Shown here in pieces: positions 33,765 through 44,808 of a DNA stretch of 64,000 nucleotides. Made by a program: the position numbers and the translations under genes. The stretch spans positions 19,533,851 through 19,597,850 of the forward strand of contig OZ024878.1 in assembly GCA_964017185.1 (NCBI GenBank), in the 5' to 3' direction. How positions within the stretch are numbered: position 1 is the stretch's first letter; the number at the start of each line of letters is the position of its first letter. Below the pieces are notes generated by a model. The model was given only the letters and a program-made list of their open reading frames with translations. It made no database searches and was not told where the DNA came from. This stretch comes from Rugalucina vietnamica. Taxonomy: Eukaryota > Mollusca > Bivalvia > Lucinida > Lucinidae.

Positions 33765-33885
33765 GAAACGATATTTCTAATATTTTTTGCTCAAAACATT
33801 GATTGTGGGTACGCATTACAACCCGCTAATGAGTACTCGAAATTTATGTTTTGGATAAAAAAAAAAAGAAGAAGAAAAACTGTAT
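33765..33885. repeat. R5 fragment
   Basis: TTGATTGTGGGTACGCATTA and, inverted, TGAGTACTCGAAATTTATGTT correspond to the R5 core, strongly diverged. Confidence 0.55.
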
Positions 33886-33894
33886 ACGCATGTC

Positions 33895-34290
33895 AAAAAG
33901 GTACAAGTAGGCAAAGATCAGGAAAAGGCGCAATCAGATAAACATTCCCACTCCAAAAACCGATGTGGGGAAAAAACTAAATTATCAATCAGGTACTTAC
34001 ACCATGAAAACATTGTAAGCCGAATTATGCGCAGCTGTTTTCACAATAGGTGGCCACTCAGTTACCTAAACTTAACCAAAAATATGATAACACACATAAG
34101 GCGCCAACAGCACAAAAAAAAAAATTAAACACCAAGACATAAAACAATAAGAACCACCACAGAAGTATCTCCTTGGAACGATCAGTAATTTAAAATAACC
34201 GGTTTTACAGGTACCTAACCTCACCCTCAGCTTCTGCAGTGGTTCACAACATTTAGTTATTCGGTCCTCGTGTTGAATCTCTAACTAGTC
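33895..34290. repeat. Dispersed repeat R4
   Basis: CAAGTAGGCAAAGATCAGG, AACACCAAGACATAAAACA, CTTGGAACGATCAGTAA and TCAGCTTCTGCAGTGGTTC align with 42,705-43,075. It shows the unoccupied site for the MITE that sits in the 22.7-kb copy. Confidence 0.75.
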
Positions 34291-35004
34291 AGATTTATAC
34301 GGCCGCTAATGAGGCTTGGTTGCCGAAACTGCGGTCTGACCAATCCCCTTTCTCATTTACATGTATATCAATAAAGGAACGCAGTTATTGCTGCAGTTGA
34401 AGTTATAATTCGTATTTCTGCAGTTGCAGTTATAATAGAAAATGGAGTTGCATATATTACCATTTATTATCGACGGACCCCGTACAAACCGCAAGAACGG
34501 AGGTCATTATAAACTTCTTTCATAAGTGTCATTGTTAAAATATATTTCATTGTTAGAACACTAGGCTAAGTCTGACTGGTCAGCCGTCAAAACGTATAAT
34601 ACTCTGCGAATGATACTCAGTAATACCCCGGGAGCTAATTTGACCTACCGTGCACACAGGACAATTTTTCATGGGTGCCAAATTGTTCATTGGAACCCCA
34701 GTAATGCAAAGATTTTTTGTCCTTAAAGATATACTCAATTGCACCATGAAAAAATGCATGGTTTTCATGGCAATCGTTAACACAATTCTTGAGCATGGGC
34801 CTTGGGGGTGTACATACAAAATAGACCATATCTCCACTGTTACTTATCTTAGACCACTGAACTTGGTCTCATTTTAAAGCTAAGACATTGTCATTTTATC
34901 CTACAGTTATCTAATTTGTATATTCATGAATTTTAATGAAAACAAAATGACAGAAAAAATCGTTAAAATCCATAAATTAACCAGGCCCAAACTGTTATTG
35001 TGAC

Positions 35005-35800
35005 CAGCGATGTAGATAACGATGCATACTGCTTATGTATGCACGATTTTTCGCTCTGTACACATAAAAATTCAGACCTGTGCATACCATGTATGCAGTA
35101 AAAATAAGTTGTACGCTAACAGTTTTCGGTTTTATGCGTACTCAAATAAAATACCTATAAAGTTTCACAAAACGACAACTTTTCAATTAGTTTGTCAAAT
35201 TCAGTTAAGTTGTCTGGCTGCTCTGTCAACAATTGAAAAGTGGTTACAATATTAATGTAGCTCTTGATCGATCCATAATACATATGCAATATATTGTTAT
35301 GTATCTTCAGTAGTTATATCATATACATGCTCTCCGTCCAGTGCCTCGGCCAGCCGAGTTGTTTAGCAAAGGTTTATTCATAAAGTTTAATGGTAGTGTG
35401 TCACTTTTGGTTTACAGAATAGGAATTTTGCATGGGTTTCTGGTCATTTCAATTTAAAACTTGATGTATTCCATGTTCTTCAGCCATTCCAGTTTATCAT
35501 ATTTCCTCATTTTTGTCTCTTATTATTTATACAAAGGACAAAAATATGGTTTATCATGCTTAATGTTAGAAAACAATGTACATGTAATTACTAGCTTATC
35601 AATCAGTTTACTTGAATTGTAATACTTGAATAAATGATCTTATCCATACCTGTACACATATCTATAAGTTTGATTATGGATGAGAGGTTAGAAATAAGTA
35701 CCCTCAGAAACCTTGTACACAGTTGTATTGTCGGTACGCAGTGTACATTCATTTTGATGCATACAGTACTCATTGTGAAAAATAATTATCCACATCACGG
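35005..35800. mobile_element. hAT-like non-autonomous element with 8-bp target duplication
   Basis: It starts CAGCGATGTAGATAACG and ends with the imperfect complement TAATTATCCACATCACGG. ATTGTGAC flanks both sides (34,997-35,004 and 35,801-35,808). An 8-bp duplication and a CAGNG start are typical of hAT. The ~800-bp interior has no transposase-like ORF. The host sequence on both sides belongs to F1. Confidence 0.82.
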
Positions 35801-36016
35801 ATTGTGACACTTTTTTATTGAACCAGAAATATCATATGACAGATTTATTGATGACCTGGGCCTATATGAAATTTATCTCATTTGTTTATTCATGAATGTT
35901 AATCAAAATGTCAAAAGCTGTGGAAAAATGAGGGAGAAACTATCTACTGTAAGGTATTGGATAGGTTGTAAGATCTATTTAACATTCCTGGGACAAATTC
36001 TTAAGGCTGAAAGTCT

Positions 36017-36259
36017 GGCCCTGAGGTTATAAAACTTTTTTCATGCTCAACTCAGCTGAGATTAAAATTTATCCTGCTCATAAATGTTAAAATGCCAACA
36101 ATTGTTGGCATTTTAACATTTATGAGCAGGATAAATTACAGGCTTTGGAGTTCTAAACCTTCAATTTCAAGATATTTGGGTTATTTCGGTATTTATGAGC
36201 CATTTAAATTTCATGCTCAGCTGAGGTGAGCTTGAATAAAGTTTTATAACCTCGGGACC
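36017..36259. mobile_element. MITE containing a perfect 72-bp palindrome
   Basis: Terminal GGCCCTGAGGTTATAAAACT pairs with AGTTTTATAACCTCGGGACC. At 36,066-36,137 two 36-nt arms are perfect complements with no loop, centred at AACAA|TTGTT. Such a perfect palindrome implies very recent origin or gene-conversion-like repair. Confidence 0.88.
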
Positions 36260-36416
36260 TGGTCAGAGGGACCACCTTAGTGCTATAAAATAGTGGCCTC
36301 AATGATGAACACTTTTGTATGATGTAACATTACACAGTCTCCACACCCACCCCTAATGCTATTCTAAAGAATAGTGTGTACTTACAAAATAGTCATATCC
36401 CACCAATAGCATGCTC

Positions 36417-37618
36417 CACCCAGCCAGCATGCATATATCGGCCCGTCAGCGGCATTGAGTGGGCATCGCGGCATATCGGCCCCATGACGGCCCGTCAGGA
36501 GCCCGAAATAACAAATTGTCTGACAAAAATACATCTCAGTGCCAGGAATTGACATTAATGCATTTCTACATTAGGTAGAAATGGCAAAGAAAGAAAATTA
36601 TTTGATCTCTGAAAGAAATTCACATTCTCTTAGAGCAGTAAGCGGGCCGCTGGCGGTCCGTCAGCGACATCTTGGCATATCGGCCCAACGACGGCCCGCC
36701 AGGGGCACGAAATAGGACAATGCCCTACAAAAAAGCTGATGCTTGAACGATAAATCCTTGCTTCCTCATATAACTATAACTCAATTATTTAATGAGTGCT
36801 GGATCATTGAGTGTTTCACAAACGTAACACAAAATGTAACAAACAAAAACACAAGAGGGCCCGCTGTCGGCCCGTCAACGGCTGCCACTTTATTAAAGGG
36901 AAACAACAAAAATCGATAACATCGAATTTACATTATTTTACACATTGTTCTTAAATAAAGGTGTTTAAATAAATATGTAAATGATAATTCATAACAGAGA
37001 GTGATTCTGACTATCAATTATTTAACTTTTCTAAGTGTATTACAGGTCAACCTCATTATAACGTGTCTCATTATAGTGCGGTTTTCAATATAACACGGCC
37101 ATGTCATGGCTCCCAAATTAATTATTTTGCTATATGCCTATTGTAAATAACCTCATTATAACACAGTTCACCTATAACACGGTCTGTTTCCATGGACCCC
37201 AAAGATAGCGTTATAATGAGGTTGACCTGTACTTGTTTCGGTCAATCTCATGGCAATTCATCTTTGAAATAAATTTTTATTATATATATATACACACATG
37301 GAAAAGTAATTAATTCAAAAAAACGCCTCTGGTGTTGAGTACATCTTGTGTGTTCATGGGCATGTCTTCGTTTTTGAAGATTCCAAATGCAAAACTATGT
37401 GATATTTTTTAATATTAATAAACTTCTAATTTCTTAATATTTTGCATGTCGGTACAATGGGGGCAACATCGCGGCAACATAGCGTTTTTCCGACAGCGGG
37501 CAGACATTTTTTTACTTTTCACATCCACCGGTGGGCCACTGCAGAATTTAGTTAGCGGGCCGCTATGCAAATATTAGCGGGCCGTCAGCGGTCCCCTATT
37601 GCAATGCTGACTGGGTAG
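36417..37618. mobile_element. ~1.2-kb TIR element with CACCCAGCCAGCATGC ends
   Basis: CACCCAGCCAGCATGC at the left is matched by GCAATGCTGACTGGGTA at the right. Subterminal GGCCCGTCAGCGG motifs recur near 36,440, 36,490, 36,650, 36,685, 36,865 and 37,570. No transposase ORF and no convincing target duplication, so superfamily is open. It hosts the MITE at 37,043. Confidence 0.75.
37043..37229. mobile_element. pogo/Tigger-like MITE with TA duplication
   Basis: CAGGTCAACCTCATTATAAC is mirrored by GTTATAATGAGGTTGACCTG. TA flanks both ends (37,041-37,042 and 37,230-37,231). The CAGGTCAACCTC-type terminus and TA target fit pogo/Tigger elements. Length 187 bp, non-coding. Confidence 0.85.
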
Positions 37619-38237
37619 GCTTATAGTGATGCACGACCCAAACAGTTTAACCTTGATACCTGTTATATTTAAATCATTAAATTAACTTGTTCATGAAAAT
37701 TATTGAAAATCATAAAAAAATGGAGAAAAAATGTTGAAAAAAATAGGTTGTATACGTCCAAAATCACTTCTATCACAGCTGTGAATAAACCCATGATGTT
37801 GAAATAGGTATCAAATGAATGCTATGGTAATGGACTATGACCCTAAAGAATGATATAAAATAATCTGATTTTCATTTTCATGAATTTTAATGAAAACTTA
37901 GGAGATACAAGTCATTTTGTAGGGCTACTTAAATTTTTTGACTTTTTCCCTCAAATTTCTTAAGTTTTCATTTAATAAATCATTAAAATTCATGAATGAA
38001 TGAAAATCAGATCCATCTTTTACTGTCTTATATCCCTCTGACCACACTTGCAGCCATGAGAATTTGTCCCAGGAATGCAAGATAGATCTTGTTACCTATC
38101 AAATACCTTGCAGTAGATACAGGTTTTCCCTCATTTTCCGAAATTTATGACATTTTATTAATATACATGAATATGTCATATGATATTTCTGGTTTAATAA
38201 CAAACTGTAACAACAACAGTTTGGATCTGAAATTAGT

Positions 38238-38315
38238 TTACGTGGCCAGAGCGGGGTTCGAACTCACACCAGACACAGCGGGGAGATGATTGAGTGATTA
38301 GGAAACAGTGCTCGG
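38238..38315 (-). mobile_element. SINE type 2, head fragment
   Basis: Complement carries GAGCACTGTTTCCTAATCAC and B-box-like GTTCGAACCCCGC, matching the heads at 22.4 and 30.2 kb. The rest of the SINE is absent. Confidence 0.65.
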
Positions 38316-38824
38316 CCTGGGAGGGGGGGGGGTGGGCTTTACTGAGACTGTTCCATTGACAATTATAAAATCCAAAATATACAGGTCTGTACATATCTGT
38401 CATTGAAAATTCTATATTAGCAAAACTAATGACTTCCGCTTATAAGCATAACCAATGGCTAACGGCATACCTATTGTTTATTTCAGAAAGCTGATCTGCA
38501 ACATAATTTGACGGAACAGAGATTGAAATGGCGGCCGTATCGTAGTGAAAATATTTTTTTACCCACGAACAAGAACCATGGAACGTGTAATTTTGAAATT
38601 GCCTACGATTTTCGATTAAGATTATGCGAGGAACAAGAAAACAAAACTACACAACATTAAGGATTCTGTGGAAAAAAAGTAAAATAAACTTCACAATTAA
38701 AACATGTTTGCATAATTGTTTTGTACATAATGCCGTCAAACGTATTTATATGTCTTTCGTAGACGTTTATGTTAAACCCTTGAACAAGCTGGAGGATAAA
38801 ACTTGAAAAGTGAAGCGGATCATC

Positions 38825-39110
38825 TACCAGTGTAGATTTTGTAGAAAAACATAGCCAACATTTTAATTGTAATGCAGGAGAGAAAATATGCAACTGTCCT
38901 TACTGAAGCAAATACTTTACCCACAGAAACAGTCTTAAGAATCAAGAGTTTTTGTATTCGAATAAGAGAGGTCATGCTTTCAATCCCGCCAGTAAAAATG
39001 GATTAAAGGAACACATGCAAATACATATCCAGATTAAAGAACACGTGTCTGTGAGAAACCTTTCTCAGCTCCTTACAATCTAAAAAGAACATATGAATAT
39101 ACACATATAG
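38825..39110 (+). pseudogene. Decayed zinc-finger coding sequence upstream of the 39-kb gene
   Basis: One frame from 38,825 encodes YQCRFCRKT, then stops. In the next frame from 38,877 comes GEKICNCPY, a TGA at 38,904-38,906 where a finger cysteine is expected, then SKYFTHRNSLKNQ, later AFNPASKNGLKEHMQIH and KEHMNIH. These are recognisable C2H2 parts (C-X2-C, aromatic, Leu, H-X3-H) broken by stops and a frameshift. The segment ends just before the live gene's ATG, so it is best read as lost N-terminal fingers of that gene. An alternative is a separate dead paralogue. Confidence 0.65.
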
Positions 39111-39127
39111 ATGTGGTACTTGTAATA

Positions 39128-40204
39128 ATGTTTAATGCCAAGAACGAAGTGAAGCCGGACATGATGAGTCACATAGCAGAGGAACTGAAACCACATGTTT
39201 GTAATATTTCTCAAAAACAGTTCAGAAATTCGGCTGGATTAAGACAACATATGGTGGTCCATGCTGGAAGCAAGGAGTATTCGTGCCCGACATGTAGCTG
39301 TTTATTTGGATTAAAGGGTAATCTGCGTCGGCATATGAAAATGCATTTGACAACTAAACCATATGAATGTGAAAAATGTTTAAAATCGTTTGTAACAAAA
39401 CCAGATCTTAACAGACACATGACAGTACATACTGATGAAAGGGCTTACTCGTGTCTAGAATGTAATAAAACGTTTAAGCACAAATCTACATATAAACGAC
39501 ACAAAATGGTGCATGATGGAACGGCCAAGAGGTATCCATGTGATTTTTGTGACCATAGATTTTCATCTGCGGCTACTCGGAACTATCATGTTCGAATTCA
39601 TACGGGAGAGAAACCGCATTGTTGTGAAAAATGTGGAAAATACTTTAGATTGATTGAACAGTTGAGGGTTCATTTATTGACACACGATGAGGCTAGATTG
39701 TATAAATGTAAGACGTGCGACAAGTCATTTAGGACTTTATCAGGGCTTTGCATTCATAAAAAGAGGCATAATGCTAGTAAGAACCAAATTTGCGATATCT
39801 GTGAAAAGAGCTTTTTTAGTTCTTCAGAATTAGCAGCACATATATTGACACATACGGACGTTAAAGCGTTTCAGTGTGAAATTTGTTCCAAGACTTTTCG
39901 TAGCAAAATTCACTTGACTCGCCATAGAAATATACATTTAAATATTAAACCGTATACGTGCATGTATTGTGACCATGTTTTTGTAGAGTCTTCTGATCTG
40001 AAACGACATCTCTACATACACAATGGATATAAACCGTATTTGTGTGATCTCTGCAATCGTTTCTTTCGTCACTCTCAGACCATTCAACGACATATAATTC
40101 TACACCTTGGAGATAAACATCACGTATGTACCTTATGTGATAGGAAGTTTGCGTTGAAGGATTATTTGAAATTACATATGAAATCACACAATGATTCGCC
40201 GTGA
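39128..40204 (+). CDS. C2H2 zinc-finger protein, 11 canonical fingers
   Basis: A probable nuclear DNA-binding protein. The first ATG in frame is at 39,128, giving 358 aa. Finger 1 is degenerate, with its second cysteine replaced (HVCNISQKQF). Eleven standard C-X2-C-X12-H-X3-H fingers then fill the protein to the last dozen residues. No KRAB, SCAN or BTB is present. Linkers ARLYKC, VKAFQC, NIKPYTC and YKPYLCDLCN and the phrases RFSSA and SFRTL match 12,983-13,933 finger by finger: fingers 5-12 here correspond to fingers 2-9 there. It lies downstream of finger remnants at 38,825-39,110. AATAAA at 40,325-40,330 lies about 120 bp after the stop. The base-contact positions differ between the paralogues, so their target sites probably differ. 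Confidence 0.92.
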   Translation: MFNAKNEVKPDMMSHIAEELKPHVCNISQKQFRNSAGLRQHMVVHAGSKEYSCPTCSCLFGLKGNLRRHMKMHLTTKPYECEKCLKSFVTKPDLNRHMTVHTDERAYSCLECNKTFKHKSTYKRHKMVHDGTAKRYPCDFCDHRFSSAATRNYHVRIHTGEKPHCCEKCGKYFRLIEQLRVHLLTHDEARLYKCKTCDKSFRTLSGLCIHKKRHNASKNQICDICEKSFFSSSELAAHILTHTDVKAFQCEICSKTFRSKIHLTRHRNIHLNIKPYTCMYCDHVFVESSDLKRHLYIHNGYKPYLCDLCNRFFRHSQTIQRHIILHLGDKHHVCTLCDRKFALKDYLKLHMKSHNDSP

Positions 40205-40324
40205 ACGTCATATTTGCTTTCGAAGTTGTACTTCGAATGTTTTTCTTTTCCAGTACACCGGGGGCGACAGTACGCAAAACCAAAGTGATTTATCTGTGTT
40301 TTTTTTTCTCTCTTTATTACATTT

Positions 40325-40330
40325 AATAAA
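40325..40330 (+). promoter_or_regulatory. Probable polyadenylation signal of the 39-kb zinc-finger gene
   Basis: AATAAA, about 120 bp after the stop codon and followed by AT-rich sequence. Position fits a short 3' UTR; cleavage site not determined. Confidence 0.55.
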
Positions 40331-40570
40331 ATAACATGAAACAATTCAATGGCTTATGGTAACAGGGCTGTTCTTTACATAGTAAATTGTAAGCTGCTAA
40401 AAAAGATGGAATTATGTATCTTCAATTTTGATAACGCTTCTATTTATTTAAATCTGATTGATTTTTGTATAGATTTTACCAATGTCATCTAGTCTTTTGC
40501 TTGTATGTTGTATGGAACGCCAAAGCTGTCTGATGGTAAGGAATAAAAACATTTGATTCATCATCGTCAT

Positions 40571-41930
40571 TATGTCTCCCCCGACAGGGTCGGGAGACAT
40601 ATTGTTTTTCCCCGTGCGTCTGTCTGTCTGTCCGTCCGTCCGTCTGTCCGTCCGTCCGTCTGTCCGTCACAAATCTTGTCCGCTCTATAACTTGAAAACC
40701 GTTAAAGATTTTTCAATGAAACTTGGTACACTTGTAAACCACGACGAGACGATGTGTCATGCACAAGAACCATAACTCTAGCTTGAGTATTTTTGGAGTT
40801 ATTTCCCTTTGATTATTTTCGAGACAATTTCGTGTCCGCTGTATAACTTGAAAACCGTTAAAGATTTTTCAATGAAACTTGGTACATTTGTAGACCACGA
40901 CGAGACGATGTGTCATGCACAAGAATCATAACTCTGGCTTGAGTATTTTTGGAGTTATTTCCCTTTGATCATTTTCGATACAATTTCGTGTCCGCTGTAT
41001 AACTTGAAAACCGTTTAAGATTTTTCAATAAAACTTGGTACACTTATTGAGCATGATCATACGATGTGTCATGCACAAGAACCATAACTCTGGCTTGAGT
41101 ATTTTATGAGTTATTTCCCTTTGATTATTTTCCATACAATTTTATGTCCGCTTTATAACTCGAAAATCGTAAGTTATTTCAATGAAACTTGGTACACTTA
41201 TAAAGCACGATAAGATTACGTGTCGTGTTAAAGAACCATAACTCTTGCTTGCATATCTTTGGAGTAATTTCCCTTTGATTATATTCCATACAATTTCGTG
41301 TCCACCCTATAACTTGAAAACCGTAAGAGAAATTTCAGTGAAACTTGGTACACTTATAAAGCATGATGAGACGATGTGTCATGCACAAGAATTATAACTC
41401 TTGCTTTCATATCTTTGGATTTATTTCCCTTTGATTATTTTTCCATACAATTTCATGTACACTCTATAACTTGAAAACCATAAGAAATATTTCAATGAAA
41501 CTTGGTACACTTATAAAGCACGATGAGATGATGTGTCATGCTAAAGAACCATAACTCTTGCTTGCATATCTTTGGAGTTATTTCCCTTTGATTATTTTTC
41601 ATTCAATTTCGTGTCTGCTCTATAACTCAAAAACCATTAGAGATTTTTCAATGAAACATGGTACACTTATAAAGCATGATGCACAAGAATCATTACTCTT
41701 GCTTTCATATCTTTGGAGTTAGTTTCCTTTGATTATTTTCCAAACACTTTCGTGCCCCCTCTATAACTTGAAAACCGTAAGAAATATTTCAATGAAACTT
41801 GGTACACTTATAAAACAGAATGACAGGATATGTGATGCACAAGAACTATAACTCTTGCTTGCATATTTTGGACATGCACATAGAAAGGGGGGAGACATCA
41901 GTTTTCACATAGAAAACAAATTCTAGTTAT
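40571..41930. mobile_element. F2 repeat: hairpin, (GTCC)n and eight 155-bp tandem units
   Basis: The left end is a hairpin (ATGTCTCCCCCGACAGGG, TCGGGAGACAT) followed by a CTGTCCGTCCGTCCGTC minisatellite. Units begin near 40,678, 40,832, 40,988, 41,145, 41,299, 41,456, 41,611 and 41,751, each with TATAACTTGAAAACCGTTAA, CAATGAAACTTGGTACACTT, CATGCACAAGAACCATAACT and GGAGTTATTTCCCTTTGAT. The right end is GGGGGGAGACAT. No conserved ORF. It shares this layout with F3. Confidence 0.85.
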
Positions 41931-41934
41931 ATCC

Positions 41935-42290
41935 TGCTCACATTTGATTATATGTTGTATAGTGTGCATTATATAATGAGAAAAGTCCATTATATGTTGG
42001 ACCAGGTTCTTTATATTATGACAATTTTCATTATATGATGAGTAAACATCTTTATATTATGGTAGACTTACATTATATGATGAGTAAATATCTTTATATT
42101 ATGATAGACTTACATTTTATGCTGATACAGCCTCATTATATCATGTATGTTTCTCATTATATTATGGGCTATTGTCTTTATATGCATCAAGTTGATTATA
42201 TGGTTCGATAACTTCATTATATGCGCAAACTTCATTATATGCGCAAACTTCATTATATGATGTGACAACTACATTATATGATGTGGACGA
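41935..42290. repeat. AT-rich minisatellite of CATTATATGATG motifs
   Basis: Degenerate units of about 18-25 bp, each with CATTATAT or CTTTATATTATG, repeat some fifteen times. Two 20-bp units around TATGCGCAAACTTCATTA at 42,220-42,255 are identical. Confidence 0.85.
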
Positions 42291-42647
42291 TTTTGCGAGA
42301 AGAAGAATTACATTGACACCGTTTAGAGACTTATTGTATACATGCCGGGACTACCGGACATACTGCTGATTCTATCAGCTGTATAATTCTTTTTGTGTTT
42401 TGAAGTTATTATCATTGAAGCGAAATAAGGTAATCATGAATTCAGACGTACTTGCATAAACTTTTGAATCCTCTTTATTGTGAACTAAGTAATTAAGACA
42501 ACTTAATGAATGTCTGGCTCTTTTAAAAGAAATAGGCATCTCATATGAAAGGCCATTTATGATCATTTATAGGATTATTCTACAAAGAACAGAAACATCA
42601 GCCTCGTCATAAAAATGTGTTTTAGACTTCCTTTCAGAAGTTCTATA

Positions 42648-44018
42648 AACCAGAGGACCAATGGTCCTGTCAACGCTTACCTGAGATCTGGGATAAATAC
42701 CAATAAAAAAAAGGTACAAGTAGGCAAAGATCAGGAAAAGGCGCAAACTAACAATCAGGTACTTATACCATGAAAACATTTCGTAAGCCGAATGAGCAGC
42801 TATTTTCCCAATAGGTGGTCACTCAGTTACCTTAACTAAAAATATGAAAACATACATAAGGCGCCAACAGCACAAAAATATTTTAAACACCAAGACATAA
42901 AACAAAAAGAACCGCCACAGAAGTATCGACTTGGAACGATCAGTAACACAAAGTTACTGGCGGGTTTAAATCGATTTTACATGGCCATAACCTCACCCTC
43001 AGCTTCTGCAGTGGTTCATAACATTTAGTTAGTTCTTCGGTCCTCGTGGTGAATCTCTAACTAGTCAATGAATCATCAAGAACAAACAAATAAATCATGA
43101 TAAACATCCTGATGAATCAAAAACCAGGACTCACAGATTGAGTAAACTGCCCGACGATGGAGATCCCTGGTCGCCGAATAACTTACTAACTCCGGAGCAA
43201 AACTTCTTTGGCTATTATGGTCACATACATGTATATTGCCCTAGGGCAGGGACGGATGAACCCCTGGGGTTAATTTTATTTTCACACTCATAAATATTTT
43301 GTCAATGTGCTCATTTCCTGGAAGTTTTCCTCTTCAATGCCATTTTAACAGTTTACTGCATACGTGACCTAAGCTTGCATTGCTGTTAAATAGGTCAGTA
43401 TTTCCTGAGGATGCTCCACATGATGTTCCACATGAAGTTGGGCTTTGATTTTGATTGGCCAAGTGGTTTCAGAGAAGAAGATCGGTTTCAGAGAAGAAGA
43501 TCGTTGAATACTATGGCAATATATATTGACCCGGGATGGGGGCAGACCAGCCCATATGGTCCAATTTTTTTTTCAGATTCATAAATCTTCAGTCCATTTG
43601 CCCATTTCCTTCAAATGGCTTATTGGCAAATTTTCCCAATTCGAATGCATGGGCGGCCTATGTTGACCTTGCCGTAAAATAGGCTCAGGTCATCCTAGGG
43701 TCATGAATTATACAAGCTTTGTAGTGTCACTCTCCCTGATGCTTCATGCCAAGTTTTATTTTTATTCAAAACATAGGCCTTCTGGTTCTGGCGAAGACGA
43801 TTTTAAAGGTGAATCCATGGCGACCATCTTGGTCATGTGACCTGGACCATTTATACAAATTGTCGTTCCCCCTTCCTAAGGATGCTCCACATGAAGTTTG
43901 GCTATCATTGGCCAAGCTATTTCAGAGGAGATATTTGAAAGTGTTGACGGACGGACGGGCGCCGGAGCATGACCATCCTCTTAGCTCAACTTTCGATCCT
44001 TCGGCTCAGGTGAGCTAA
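42648..44018. mobile_element. F3 repeat copy B, split by R4
   Basis: Starts CAGAGGACCAATGGTCCTGT and CGCTTACCTGAG at 42,650. R4 then occupies 42,705-43,075. F3 resumes near 43,200 (CATACATGTATATTGCCC), runs through about two units and ends with GACGGACGGACGG and TTCGGCTCAGGTGAGCTAAA at 44,000-44,018. About 125 bp at 43,076-43,200 is unassigned. Confidence 0.78.
42705..43075. repeat. Dispersed repeat R4 inside F3
   Basis: Same blocks as 33,895-34,290 (CAAGTAGGCAAAGATCAGG, CTTGGAACGATCAGTAA, TCAGCTTCTGCAGTGGTTC). Its position between the F3 start and the F3 units implies insertion into F3. Confidence 0.75.
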
Positions 44019-44808
44019 AACAGGTTTTATTACGACCAATGATCATTGAACGGCTTACAGGTCAAGCGTCCCTGTAGACGTTACCAAAACGCTTTTACCC
44101 GTCTATTTCTTATCTCAGATGGGCGAGGTAATCCAAAAGAAATCTGGTCTTCTAAAAGGAGGTTTTACCGTTTGTCGACTTAAATTTTTGTTTCACGTAA
44201 TGTTTCTTATTAGTGAATGCAATATAAATCACATCAATGGAATTATGAAAACGCTATTTCGTTTTTTATGACCACATCATGAGAAAACGCACCAAGATAA
44301 TGCTGCTAACTAAGGATGTGTTTTTGCTGCACAGATGGTGTTATACCTTTAGTTTTTAAGCCTGTTCAGGCTAAAATCAGATTTGTGTCTCGGGGAGCCA
44401 TGCAAATCGCTGTAACCTGAAACAGCCAGTATGTTCACGACACCTTGTTATTTCTGTTAAAGGCTTTTGATTTTCCTTTATTTCAATCAATGGCACCAGA
44501 GACGAGACGCACCATAGATTTAATTTTCTGTATAAAATGAAAAACCGGTTTATCTTTTACTTTCAAAACGAACTAATTACTTGTTGAGACTTATAAACTA
44601 GTCTGTTCAATTAACTTTGCAGTGTAAAATGGCAAGAATTATTTCTACACTGTATTTAAAGAGCCATCATGAATAAAATTCAGGAGTCAGTCTGAATAAA
44701 TGTCTAAAGCAAAATTTTCAATTTTATGTACTATTTTACTTCGTGGTAGCGTTTCCTTCGGCATTTATCACCAGATAAGATTGTGAATACTATTATATTA
44801 ATTCAGAC
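44019..44808. other. 5' flank of the GPCR gene
   Basis: No other gene. TGTATAAAATG at about 44,530 and TGTATTTAAAG at about 44,651 are AT-rich candidates for core promoter elements but cannot be distinguished from background. GTAGACGTTACCAAAACGC at 44,080 is the complement of a piece near 29,500. Confidence 0.4.

Larger units (their letters stand above)
34780..38237. mobile_element. Satellite element F1, inverted copy B, broken by nested insertions
   Basis: The blocks around GGTGTACATA (34,807), ACTGAACTTGGTCTCATTTT (34,856) and GATGACCTGGGCCTA (35,850) match the complement of 3,540-3,800. GGTATCAAATGAATGCTATG at 37,805 is a satellite unit in complement. Segments 35,830-36,010 and 38,045-38,200 are inverted repeats of each other (CATTCCTGGGACAAATTCT and complement). 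Few satellite units remain. It is interrupted by the elements at 35,005, 36,017 and 36,417, and a SINE head follows at 38,238. Confidence 0.7.
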
